DNA of 64,000 nt from Castor canadensis (taxonomy: Eukaryota > Chordata > Mammalia > Rodentia > Castoridae), in assembly GCF_047511655.1 (NCBI RefSeq), contig NC_133390.1, positions 167,978,083 to 168,042,082 on the forward strand. The letters are read 5' to 3'. The translations under genes and the position numbers were made by a program. Below the pieces are notes generated by a model. The model did not search any database and was not told where the DNA came from. It saw only the letters and a program-made list of their open reading frames with translations. This document shows positions 23,058 through 35,300 of this stretch, piece after piece (the stretch's first letter is position 1; the number at the start of each line of letters is the position of its first letter).

Positions 23058-23333
23058 TTTTTTCATATTTTATTCTAATAATTATAATTATAGTTCTTAC
23101 ATTTAGGTCTTTGATTCATTTGCGGTAATATTTATGAGATATGGTTCTAAATCCACTCTTGTACCCTTGGTTTTCCAGTTGCTGCAAGCCATTTATTGAA
23201 AACTAGTCCTTCTTTACTAATAATCTTGCATAATAATTATGATTGATTATTATAATTTACCTTTCTTTAATATTTAGTGGGATTATCTTGAAATCTGTCT
23301 TTTTTTTCTATAAGCTTATAGCTTCTATTTGTC

Positions 23334-23578
23334 TTGACCTTGAAGGATAGAGAGGACTTGGAGCCCTTTGGTATGAAGATGGTTATTCCTTCCAGATAAA
23401 AGAAAAGGTTAGGTTAGATACCCCCAAAGGGAGCACTAGAGAAAGGAAGGGTTGTGGTCTTGGGTATCTTACTTCAACATTGCATCCCTTTCACGTCTTT
23501 ATCTGCCCAGCCTGGGTCACGAGGGCTGGGAAGGGAAGATGTTGCCTGGTCAACATTGGCAAAACAATAATTGGCACC
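23334..23578 (+). repeat. Left arm of a large inverted repeat
   Basis: Reads as the reverse complement of 24176-24411. Shared blocks include GACCTTGAAGGATAGAGAGG, GTCTTGGGTATCTT, CACGTCTTTATCTGCC and GATGTTGCCTGGTCAACATT. I could not assign the sequence to a repeat family. Confidence 0.85.
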
Positions 23579-23599
23579 ATGGTTACTTTTGTTTTGTTT

Positions 23600-23695
23600 T
23601 GAGACAGAGTCTTACTACATAGTCTTGTTGAACTCCTGCCTCAGCCTCCCTCGTACTGGAATTACAAGCATGTGCCATCACACCCAGCTCCTTTC
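23600..23695 (-). mobile_element. B1-like SINE
   Basis: GAGACAGAGTCTTACTACAT and GGAATTACAAGCATGTGCCA. Lies in the spacer of the inverted repeat. Confidence 0.8.
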
Positions 23696-23774
23696 TATAT
23701 TTTTTAAATAAGCATAAGTTCATTTATTTTAAAACTAAAAGAATTTTAATCTTACTATAAGAAATACTAGATAG

Positions 23775-23841
23775 GGGGTGGGGGGAAGGAAGGGATAAAT
23801 GACCCAAACATTGTGTGCACATATAAATTTAAAAAAAAAGA
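23775..23841 (+). mobile_element. Very short LINE-1 3' end with target duplication
   Basis: Only about 65 bases of the G-rich 3' UTR block and tail (GATAAATGACCCAAACATTG) were inserted. The flank AGAAATACTAGATA occurs on both sides (near 23761 and 23842). Confidence 0.82.
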
Positions 23842-23929
23842 AAGAAATACTAGATAATATGAAATCAGAGGACAACTAGTAGCTTAGATAAAACCATGCA
23901 AAGCAAAACAGATAAAAGGACGTAATGAA

Positions 23930-24170
23930 ACAAGCAGCATCAGCTTGCGAGGTCTCATCTAGCTTCTCATGAGGATTTCGTTGTTTGATTTAGTGCTCAC
24001 GTGTAACAGAAAGCACATGATACTTGTTTTTCTGTTCTGGATTATTGTACTTAGCATAGTGTCCTGCAGTTTCATGCATTTTCCTGCAAATGACAAGGCT
24101 TCATTCTTCGTGGCTGAGAAATACTCCATTATATATACATACCATATTTTCTTTATCTCTTTCTCCATTA
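23930..24170 (-). mobile_element. LINE-1 ORF2 C-terminal fragment
   Basis: The minus frame reads KKIWYVYIMEYFSATKN and LSFAGKCMKLQDTML, the C-terminal ORF2 signature. It lies in the spacer of the inverted repeat. Confidence 0.8.
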
Positions 24171-24175
24171 ACAGT

Positions 24176-24411
24176 GTGCCAATCATTCTTTTGCTAATGT
24201 TGACCAGGCAACATCTTTCTTTTCCAGCCCTCATGACCCAGGCTTGGCAGATAAAGACGTGAAAAGGATATAATGTTGAAGCAAGATACCCAAGACCTCA
24301 GTCCTTTCCTTCCCCAGTGCTTCCTTTGAGGGCACCTAACTTTGTTATCAGGAAGTAATAACCAACTTCACTCTAAAGAGCTCCAAGTCCTCTCTATCCT
24401 TCAAGGTCAAA
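24176..24411 (-). repeat. Right arm of a large inverted repeat
   Basis: Mirror of 23334-23578 over about 240 bases, roughly four matching bases in five by eye. The spacer is about 600 bases and carries a B1, a tiny L1 insertion and an L1 fragment. Confidence 0.85.
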
Positions 24412-25040
24412 GCAAAGCTCCACTCCTGAAGGGTGTTCACCTAAGCCCCTAAACCATGGTTCTTTTTCATTTCTCTGAACTCTAAGGCTTTAATCAGTAT
24501 TCTGTTGGGCCCAAACCCTTGCCTGGCCTTGATTTTTGTGTCACATTCTCAAGTCTTTTCTTGGGCTCTAAAGTTATAGATGCAACATTTAACTCATTCA
24601 CCTAAGTGAGGCTATCCTGGCCTCTGTTCTAGGGAGAGACACAAAAGTGGATTGCAGTTTGTGCTCTATAATCTGCTTATCAAGAGGAAGTTACATTTTA
24701 AAAATAATTTTCTGTATACTAATGACAAATAGTGACATAATCCAAGGAAACAATATGGGCAGCAAGCCTGCCTTGCATTACCTGGAATCTGAGGATTTGA
24801 GTACTATTATCCAGGTAAAACTGCCAAACAGTCAGACTGACCTGAAAGGAGTAAGAGGAGGCAAAGGATAGCAGAAGGAGGAGCCCATTCTAGAAGCTCA
24901 TGGTAGCCACCTGGAAGGCAGGAATGCTTTCTCTAATGACAGAATATGTTCTTACTAGGAAAGGTGCTTATTCCTTTCAATACAGTGATATGGAGGCCAG
25001 AGTCTTGGGTCTTTGTTGAGTTTAGCTTTGTGTGAGTACA
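24412..25040. other. No gene recognised
   Basis: Unique-looking sequence, with no exon signals tied to a frame and no clear repeat. Confidence 0.35.
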
Positions 25041-25044
25041 CAGG

Positions 25045-25390
25045 TCACAGACTTCCATGTATTCACCAAATCCTATTTTCTGTTCATGGGATTACAGCTA
25101 GACTACATTTCCCAGCCTCCTTTGCAAATAGGAGGAACCACATGACTGTTTGATGGCCAATAGAATGTGAATTAAAATGACAAACTCTACTTTAGACCCA
25201 GTCTTTAAAAACCTTCTGCATGAGCCTCCCTGATACTATTCTTTTCCCATCTGCTGACTGGATATACAGGAACTACCAGAGGAGGCCCTGGAAAAGGACA
25301 GAGCTACAGACAGAAGGGTCCTTGAATTATAGCTTAGATGACTGCCCACTGGCCACTCTTATAGAAATAGACTGATAATGAGAACACACT
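25045..25390. repeat. Ancient mammalian repeat, probably an LTR fossil (ERVL-type)
   Basis: ACTACATTTCCCAGCCTCCT, CACATGACTGTTTGATGGCC and the following blocks resemble an old mammalian LTR family. The exact family is uncertain. Degraded, solitary, no internal region. Confidence 0.45.
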
Positions 25391-25397
25391 CTTAATT

Positions 25398-25515
25398 TTT
25401 TTAACTCCATGAGCCTAACAATGTAGCCCAGGCTAGCCTGTGAGCTGGCCTTCATAACCTTGCCTTTACCTTCTTAGTGCAGGATTATAGACATGAGACA
25501 CCACACCTGGCAATT
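25398..25515 (-). mobile_element. B1-like SINE, diverged
   Basis: Reverse B1: TGTAGCCCAGGCTAGCCTGT and ATTATAGACATGAGACACCA. Confidence 0.75.
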
Positions 25516-25728
25516 CCACGAAATTTTTATGACTCTCTTTGTATTTTTACAGCAATTAGCCAGCCTGGGTAATGCATAGATCTAACAAGGAAGGAAAAAT
25601 TGGGATGGGAACTTGTGCCCATAATGGAATGAAAACAATGGTGAAAACTGTTAGGAATTATAACAAGGGAAACTAAGACATAGGAGAGGAGTATAAAAAG
25701 CCACAGAATCCTCAGGTTGATACATCTG

Positions 25729-25734
25729 TTTATT
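25729..25734 (-). terminator. Poly(A) signal of WFDC9
   Basis: AATAAA on the minus strand, 125 bases beyond the WFDC9 stop codon, the right place for 3' end formation. Confidence 0.65.
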
Positions 25735-25858
25735 TGGCAGAAACTTGAGCCTTCTCAGGGTGAAGAGGTAAAGGAGAGGAAACTGGAGCAAATGAGTGTC
25801 CCAAAAGGGAACCAGGCAGCACTCTTTTTAGAACACAGAGTCATCCTCCAGCCCACAC

Positions 25859-27571
<1,713 letters not shown>

Positions 27572-27874
27572 GGCTGTCGATGTTGTGGCTGGTTTAAGTT
27601 CTGGCAGAAGGCAGGTCTTTCCCCAACGCTGCTAGAAAAGAAGAGGGATTGAGAAGAATGGGGAAGAAAGAGAGGAAAAGTGCTTGTGAATACTACGTTA
27701 TTCTTTCTCCTGCTTTCCTTCTCATCCTCTGCTACCCAGTAACATATCAGTTCCCAAGCTCACCATTGACTTCACCAGGCTTCCTCCCATTTCACATTAT
27801 ATATCCCTTCCTCTGCAAAATTGTTTCTTTTTAAAAGTCATTGCTTTTTTTTTCAATTAAAAAATAAACCTTCA

Positions 27875-27965
27875 TGGACTGGAGGTATGGCTCAAGCAGT
27901 AGAGTGCTTGCTTTGCAAGTGTGAATCCCTGAGTTCAAACCCTAGTTCCATCAAAAATAAAAATA
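27875..27965 (+). mobile_element. ID-type SINE
   Basis: GGAGGTATGGCTCAAGCAGT and GAGTTCAAACCCTAGTTCC; A-rich tail. It lies about 300 bases upstream of the WFDC9 start. Confidence 0.85.
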
Positions 27966-28920
27966 CAGAAACTTTCAGGTTATATAATTTGTAAAATAAA
28001 AATGTAAAGAGGAAATCAATGGATACTAATCATTCTACCATCTAGTGATAATAAATATATGTATACACTTTTGTTGTAGTCATTATTTTGGGGAAATTAG
28101 ACACATTAAGTGCTCTGATATTTTATTTTAAAAAAAATACATGTTACAGAATGAAATCATGAACATTCTAGTGCAGATCCTAAGACCAGATTGATTTCAG
28201 AGTCAGTTATGAGATAGTTTATTCAGCAAGACTTGACAAAAGATGGTGTCCAAAACTTTCATATGCATGGATGACTGAGAGGTAAAGAAACTATAAAAGA
28301 GTTTTGAGAGATTTTATTGGTAAAAAGCTTTGCTCGGAGAAAATGGAGATACTACCTTCTAACTCCAAGCAGAGAGGAAATACTTTACAACTATTACTCT
28401 TACAGTTTACTGTGTGTCCCCAGAAATTTTGGGGACTCAGTAGACTTGTGTTTGAGTCATGACTAAAGACTGAAGTGTGGGGATCTGGCTCATGTAGCCT
28501 GTAGCAGCAGAGATGTAGGCTGCAGTTTGGGAAGTATCCAAATTGTAATTAAGCAGATGATATTTTATGTTTCCAAGAACCCTTGAAATTTCCCACAAAA
28601 CAACCTAGATCAGACGCACAAAGCTAGCCTATAATAGCATCTATTGTGTAATAACTTTCCCACTCCTCCTCTTGGTCCTTCCTTCCCCTCCTTCCTAAGA
28701 GGCAGGAGCTTTTCTTAGACAGATTGGGGTGGAGGAACAGAATCGCTAAGAGTGATAGCAACAGCCAGAGATGGTGATCACATCCTATAACTGGAATTTG
28801 TGAGGGAGGAGAGAATCTGCAGTTCTAAACAATTTACAGAGTTGTGGTTAATTGCATAAGCCTTAACAGTTAAATTACTAAGTTGAAAAGATATCTGTGA
28901 TTGAAGAGTCACATAAAATC
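27966..28920. other. No gene recognised
   Basis: AT-rich at 27966-28160 with no coding signature; the remainder is unique-looking. It lies upstream of WFDC9, so it may include regulatory DNA, but nothing specific can be shown. Confidence 0.3.
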
Positions 28921-28927
28921 TGTGTTC

Positions 28928-29130
28928 CTTGTCGGGCACCGGTGGCTCACTCCATGTACTATTAGCTACTCAGGAGGCAGAGATCATGAAGATTGCAGTT
29001 TGAAGCCAGCCTGAGCAAATAGTTTGCAAGGCCCTATCTTAAAAAAATCGATCACAGAAAAGTTCTGGTGGAGTGGCTCAAGGTGCAGGCCCTAAGTTCA
29101 AACCTCAGAACCACACACACAAAAACATTT
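28928..29130 (+). mobile_element. B1-ID composite SINE
   Basis: B1-like unit (GGGCACCGGTGGCTCACTCC) then an ID unit (GGTGGAGTGGCTCAAGG). The ID unit is shortened in its middle. Confidence 0.85.
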
Positions 29131-29289
29131 GTGGGCCTTCTCTAAGTTTTCCTGAAGAAACAAGGAAATAACAAACTATTCCAAATAAAATATACAGAGG
29201 GGAGAGAAAAATTGGAGTCACATCACACAGGTCATGTCAATGATCCAATCTAAATAATTATTTTTCATATAATGAAGACCTGAATATCT

Positions 29290-29420
29290 CTACTTTCTTT
29301 TTAAATTTTATTAGCATACATTAATTGTATAAAGGGGTTTTAATTGTGCAATTTTCAACATGCATATAATGTGCTTTAATTAAATCCCAGTTTCTTCTTG
29401 TTATAAAAATGTACTGATAA
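29290..29420 (-). mobile_element. Old LINE-1 3' end fragment
   Basis: AAATTTTATTAGCATACATTA and TTCAACATGCATATAATGTG, antisense 3' UTR character. Confidence 0.5.
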
Positions 29421-29654
29421 ACCTCCTTATAGCTAAAGCTGGTAAATGTATTGTTACTTTTATAGCATGAGTTATAAAAGTTTCATGGGTAAAAGACACT
29501 GTCTCTTTCAGGTTTTGTATAATTACTGCCACTTTTTCCTCATCAAGGGTTGGGTTACATTTCCACTTAACTAGACATCACATGACATGTTTCCCTGTCC
29601 CCTTCTCTCTCCTAGGCAATATAAATGTAATTTCTGCTTTCTGTTCAGTGTTTT

Positions 29655-29755
29655 ACTCAAGAGCAAACATGGGTGTGAGAGTCAAAGAGACCTGAGTTAG
29701 AATTCTAACCCCGTCCAGCTGTGGAACCTGGGCCACTCACATAATCCCCAGAGCC
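29655..29755 (+). repeat. MIR fragment
   Basis: GACCTGAGTTAGAATTCTAA and AACCTGGGCCACTCACATAA, the sense MIR core. Confidence 0.6.
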
Positions 29756-30189
29756 AGCGACAAGTGGCAGCCGAGAGGTAGAGGGAGTTGGTACTGAGGA
29801 GGAGAAGACTTAAGTACTTTTCAAATTCCCTCCCGCACTTGATCCGGCCCTCTCATCCTCTATCTGCTGCTTTACCTTCCTGAGATCAATAGGCAGGAAT
29901 AAAAGAGTCAAAGCATAAAATTCTGATATTGTGAATTCCACAGAAAAGACAGTGACTCTCCATCTCCATGAAAATCTATATTTATACAGAAGTTTTGAAC
30001 CAAACAAAAAAGACTCCTCTGTGCTGCCTAAGATGGTAACCCCCTTCCTCATATGACTATCAAAATTCATTACATCAAGGTAAAATGTCAGTTTTCAGTG
30101 ATTTCAGGCACTCAATAGCAGCTAGGACCCATTATAGTATTGAATAATTCAGATATGAACCATTTCCATCATCACAAAAGCTTCTACTG

Positions 30190-30832
30190 GACAACATCCT
30201 TAACGACAAAGGAAATGCAAATCAAAACTACATTGAGATTTCATCTCACCCCAGTCAGAATGGCTAGCATCAAGAAAACAAAAAAGAGTAAATGTTAATG
30301 AGAATGAAGTAGCAGGGTATTCTAATTTGCTTTGGAAATCAGTATGAGGGTTTCTCAAAAAACTAAAAAATACAACTTCCACATCATGCAGGCATACCAC
30401 TTCTGGGTATATACCTGAAAGAAAAAAGTCAGCTTTCTATAGAGACAGCTGCACACTCATGTTCATCACTGCACTCTTCACAATAGTCAAGCTATGGCAC
30501 AAGCCCGGGTGCCTTCAGTGGATGACTGAATAAAGAAAATAAGAAAATGTAGTGTTTATTCACAATAGGTTTTATTCAGCCATAAAGAAGAACAAAATAA
30601 TACCATTTGCAGGAAAATGGATGGAAGTGGAGATTAGCATGTTGAGTGAAACAAGCCATATTGAAAAAGACATTGCATCTTTTCTCTTATATGTGGAATC
30701 TTGTGGGGAGGTGTGCATGAAAGGGAAGAAGGGAGGATAAGAAAGAGTAATAGAGGATGAATATGATCAAAGTACACTATTATGGAAATGTCATAATGAA
30801 ACCCCTTACTTTGTACAATTAATAAAGAAAAG
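30190..30832 (+). mobile_element. Old LINE-1, ORF2 3' end and 3' UTR
   Basis: AAGGAAATGCAAATCAAAAC, TATACCTGAAAGAAAAAAGT and CATTTGCAGGAAAATGGATG are ORF2 C-terminal landmarks. It ends TTTGTACAATTAATAAAG. Only short frames remain. Confidence 0.85.
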
Positions 30833-32000
30833 TTCTACCCAGTAGTGCTGCTCTGGATGATTCCACCAAAATTACTCTGCTGCAAGGCATCTGTAATGCT
30901 AGACATCATTTAAAAAGTACAGAAGTTTTCAAAGGGGTCAGTGAAAACTCGTTCTCATCCTCCTCTTGGCATATGTGAAATTGGGATTCAGAAAAATACA
31001 AGTTTTAGGTACATGAATCATTAATGCATTGACTTTTAGACAAACTGGTTATAAGAGATTTGAGGACAGGCAAAAGGAAGAGCAGGAAGTTAGGGAGAGA
31101 AAGAAAAGTTCTTAAGCTGTAAGCTATCAGATGTTTGGGGGCTTCCATCCTTCGATGCCTCTATCTGCTCTTCAGCGTCTCTATTCAGAACCCAGTCCCT
31201 GCCACCTTGCTTCAGCGTAGTCTGATGATGGAAACCACAAATTAAAATGCTGACGTTCATTTACAATTGGGCAACATTTACACCAAAGGATACAGATTCA
31301 GACCAAGGGAGAATTATCCTAAGCATGATAGACTTTCAGAAACCCTGCAAATCATTCACAAAACTGCACAGGAAGGCCAGCTAGCAGTGCCAGTTTGCCC
31401 AGTCCCTAAGCCTGAGGCTCAGGGTGTACTTCTGATCACATGAAGAAATGCAGATGCTCTGTTTTTCCCTCAAATGCGGCATGTGACATATAAACTATCA
31501 GGGTGAGAGTGGCATGGATTCAGTGTGGATTCCTGGCACCTCCTTGTGCATATTCTCTATGCACAGGCATGCACAGTGGTGCAACAAACTTAAAGCAATC
31601 AGTTCTATGGAGCTGTTTCTTTGTAGTAAAAAATACAATCCTAGACCCAAGTTTTCCAGAACATAGAAACCTCATTCTTAGTGAACACCCAAAAGCCATT
31701 CAGGATCCTGAAGTTGCCCAATCCCCTTCTTTGCACACTTCAGGTGTACCAAATTGTTCCAGAGAAGAAAAACAACATGCCCAAGGTACTTCTCACATCG
31801 CGGTCAGTGTGCTGGGGATGCAGAATTCTCAGTGAATTCTTTTGGTCATCCGAGAAAAAGTATAGAACAACTAAGAGGCCCACAGTCTTCAGAAAGACAC
31901 AGAATTACAGCTCCTTCCAAAATTCAAGAATCTGGGTTTTGCAAATAATGTTAAAGGAAAGAAAAGCTAAATTTAGAGCCAGGAATGCTGCAATCTTGTT
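30833..32000. other. No gene recognised; overlapping chance frames
   Basis: Plus frames of 110 codons (31503-31835) and 164 codons (31681-32175) overlap here. Neither has a signal peptide, domain signature or splice partner, and the longer one runs through a MIR. No function is assigned. Confidence 0.35.
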
Positions 32001-32004
32001 TTAT

Positions 32005-32090
32005 CTATGTTCCATTTACCTTTGGGACTTCAGAGAGGTCATGTCATCTCTCCCTCAGTTTTCTTATTTGAACAAACAAGATAGTGATTC
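32005..32090 (+). repeat. MIR fragment
   Basis: CTTTGGGACTTCAGAGAGGT, CTCCCTCAGTTTTCTTATTT: sense MIR. Confidence 0.6.
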
Positions 32091-32883
32091 CCACATCATG
32101 GGAACGGTTGATATTGTTGGGGCAGGGAATTCACCCAAGAAAGCCACAAATAAAACTCATGCCTCAAGACCCTAAGGCCACCTACCTCTGAAGGTGGCTG
32201 TGATAACTGGCTGACAGCTCTTTTGTCTGCCCTCTTATTACTGGGTTGGGGGACTGGAACATGGACCAGTTAAATAGGAAAACAAGGTCAAAGACCTTGA
32301 ACTTTGGGTGGTTTGGATTGTGGCAGATCTTTAACTTCTACCCAGGAACCACACACTGGCCACGTGACAGACTATTTCCTTTGAAACCTACCCATCCAGA
32401 GTAGCAGATTTTCTTTGACACTGGTAGTACCTCTTAATAAACTTGGAAGAACACTATGTACCTGGGTGACAGTTCTTGCTACCCCCAGAATATGCAAGTT
32501 ACATATCCCCAGACTCTTTACCTGATCCATCTGAGCCCATCCACAGGTAGGGAGTTAAGGACAGAGTCTGTACATCTGTCTTTAACATTCTATCCTTCTC
32601 AGTGTTGATTCTCTTTTGCCAGTAATCTCCTGCCAAATTCTCTCCAGCTTTTTTGTAAAGAGAAACCAAATAGGAAAGATTTTTAGAAAAGCTAGATGAC
32701 CATCCAACAAATGAAGGAAAGGAAGTGATCTAGTCTAGTACCAAGATCTTGGCACAGGACCATTGGTTGAGAGGTAGAGGGATTTCTTCATCCAGTGTCA
32801 GAGACATTATATTGCACATGCATACATGCAATCTGGCATCATTAGAAAAGAGAAAGGTGAAGTGGGCAAGAGTCAGAGACTCT

Positions 32884-33112
32884 CACTGGGCACCGGTAGC
32901 TCACACCTGTAATCCTAGCCACTAAGGAGGCAGAGACCAGGAGGATCATGGTTCTAAGCCAGCCCAGGAAAATAGTTTGCAAGACCCTATCTCAAAAAAT
33001 ATATAACACAAAAAAGGGCTGGCAGAATGGCTCAAGTGGTAGAGTGCCTGCATAGCAAGCACGAGGCCCTGAGATCAAATCTCAGTACTGCCAAAAAAAA
33101 AAAAAAGAAAAA
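32884..33112 (+). mobile_element. B1-ID composite SINE
   Basis: B1-like unit (CACTGGGCACCGGTAGCTCA) followed by ID (GGCAGAATGGCTCAAGTGGT) and a long A-tail at 33092-33113. The flank AGGTCAGGGACTCTC after the tail resembles AGAGTCAGAGACTCTC before it, a likely target duplication. Confidence 0.9.
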
Positions 33113-33344
33113 AGGTCAGGGACTCTCAAAAAGCAGATTTCCTTCTCTCAAACCCTGTCTACAGTGACAGGAAATATCCCTACAGGATATATGTTATTTG
33201 GGGTGCACGGAGCACCAGGAAATACATTCCATGACTCCAGGGACTTAGCTGAAGAGGATGAACCAGCACAAAGGCAGAGGGTGAGTTTGGAAACCTAGGT
33301 ACAAAGGTGTGGGAACAGACCAAAAGGAACTTTGTTTGTTTTGG

Positions 33345-33400
33345 GGATCAGGTGTCACTAGGTAGCCCAGGCTGGCCTAAGGTTCATAATCCTCCTGCAA
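33345..33400 (-). mobile_element. B1-like SINE fragment
   Basis: TAGGTAGCCCAGGCTGGCCT and TCATAATCCTCCTGC. Confidence 0.65.
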
Positions 33401-33429
33401 GGAACTTCAATAGGAATAAAAATGGTGAC

Positions 33430-33855
33430 TGGTGTGGTTTGTCCCTCAAGGGTACATGTGTTGGAGGCTTGGTCTCTAGGGTGACAATGTTAACAGGTAT
33501 TAGAACCCTTAAGAGATGAGGCCTACCAGACATTGGTTAGGTCACTGGGGATGCTGCCCTCAGAAGGAGTTAATGCTGGTCTCTTGGAGTGACTTAATTC
33601 TCATAAGAGTGAATTGTTATAAAGTGAGCTCACCACACATGTGGCCCCCACTGCACGCAGCCATTTCCCTCTTCACTCCTCTGCCTTGTTATAAGCAGCC
33701 AAGGAGGCGCTCATCAGAGGGTGAACAGGTGGGGCTGTCCGATCTTGGAATTTCAGCCTCCAAAACTGTGAGCTAACTAAACCTATTTTCTTTAGACTAT
33801 ACCCAGCCCCAGGTGTTTTTGTTATACCAACAGAAAATGAACTAAGGCAGTGACA
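33430..33855 (+). repeat. MaLR-type LTR fossil
   Basis: LTR beginning near GACTGGTGTGGTTTGTCCC, with GTGGAAT-like and AAACTGTGAGCTAACTAAAC blocks and ending near GAAAATGAACTAAGGCAGTG. It is an old, degraded solitary LTR of the mammalian-apparent LTR retrotransposon group. Confidence 0.7.
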
Positions 33856-34049
33856 AATTATTGAATTATCAATTCCCAAGATATTGGTTATATGACAGGA
33901 AATTATGTTCCATGCAAAACTGTGTTTTGCCTGGACCTTGGGGCTCCTCAAAGGTCTATTTCCACCACAATTTTCAAGGTCAATGCTCACTTCCTCCCAG
34001 ACAACCTGTCATGAACCCTTGACTGGTAAGCCCCTCCCTCTCTGTGCTA

Positions 34050-34435
34050 GTAAGCTTTCTGATACTATAAAAAGTAAGTGATACCACAGTCAACTTATAA
34101 AGGGAAAGGTTTATTTTGTCTTACAATTGTGGAGATTTTGGTCCATGATTTGTTGAGCTCATTGCTCTGAGTGACAGAGCACATCATGGTGGGAACTTCG
34201 TGCTTGAACAAAACATTTCAATTCATGGCCAGGGAGAGAGAGAGAGAGAGAAGAAAAAGGAGGAGGAGGAGATCCAGTTAACCCCTTTGAGGGTGTGCCC
34301 TCAATGACCTTGAGCTTCACTGGGCCCCATGTCTTAAAGGTTCCACTACCTCTCTACAGCACCAAGGCCAGGGATCAAATCTTTAACACATGGGCCTTTG
34401 GGGAACATTACAGATCTAAATTACAGTAAGACAAT
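34050..34435 (-). repeat. MaLR-type LTR fossil, antisense
   Basis: GGGAAAGGTTTATTTTGTCT near the left and AACACATGGGCCTTTGGGGA near the right fit an antisense MaLR-type LTR. Contains a GA microsatellite at 34231-34250. Old and solitary; subfamily uncertain. Confidence 0.5.
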
Positions 34436-34499
34436 AAATACCATATCTTCATATTGTATATGTATGTATGTGTGTGTTTATATATCAAACTCTAAGCAT

Positions 34500-34690
34500 A
34501 AAATTTATTTGCATCATATATGCTTTTTATACATTTAATGGGTTCTTTATGGCATTTTCATACATGTATGCAATGTAGTTTGATCATACTCACCCCCTTT
34601 ATCCTTTTTCATCATTCCCTTATGTATATGTGTGTGTGTAGTTATATATTTATACCTGATTTACTTAGTTACTCTTTCACCCAGGACTTC
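34500..34690 (-). mobile_element. Old LINE-1 3' end fragment
   Basis: TTTTTATACATTTAATGGGT and TTCATACATGTATGCAATGT, antisense 3' UTR. Confidence 0.5.
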
Positions 34691-35300
34691 TACCTCTCTT
34701 AAAAAGAATCTAAAAAGAATCAAATATATATAGTAAGAATGATTGATATGACATTTTATAGAATTCATTAATTAATTCAACAACTTGACAGTATATTGTA
34801 AGCAAAATCAGTGCAATTATGTTAAAGCTGTATTTTGTGAAAAGCTTACATGATTGAATAGAACTGGCAGAAGATAGGTAATATAAAGAGCTGACACAAA
34901 ATGTGAGAACACAAAGGAGCGTTTGTGTTAAACATGGAGAAACTCAAAGACAGTACAATGAAGATGGATCAATTTTAAGTAGTAACATTTTATTTTTAAC
35001 TATATTTTCCTTTTTGTATAAAATACTTTGTGTTTAGAAAACAAATGAATTGTACATTTCATACAAAAATTCTTTGAGCAAGAAGAAAGGGCTGCTTTTG
35101 TGAAAAGAAGTGACATCCCTAAAGGAGGCTAGTTCCACAAAGAATGGGGCAGGGCAGGGGGCAGGCAGGAAGCCAGGAGGCTCTTGTTCTGTTGGCCAGC
35201 AGAGGCAGTGACGAGCTGAAGACAATCTCTTCTCCCATTCTTTCTCTCTCTAAATCCAGCTCTGCAAGGAAGTCTGTGCCATTCTACCAACCTTACACTC

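Larger units (their letters stand above)
21610..23330 (-). mobile_element. Old LINE-1, minus strand
   Basis: Antisense 3' UTR and ORF2 C-terminal region: TTCACACACAACGAAATGTA, TTGTGTCTGGTGTCTTTCCC, TAATTTGCATTTCTCTAATG and ATATTCTGGATACTAGGTTC. It carries internal rearrangement near 22390-22600 and SINEs at 22640 and 22972. The 184-codon plus frame at 21532-22086 is an antisense artefact. Confidence 0.75.

Noticed and set aside
31503-32175. Overlapping plus-strand frames of 110 and 164 codons
   Set aside because: No domain, signal peptide or splice partner; the longer frame runs through a MIR fragment. Most likely chance.
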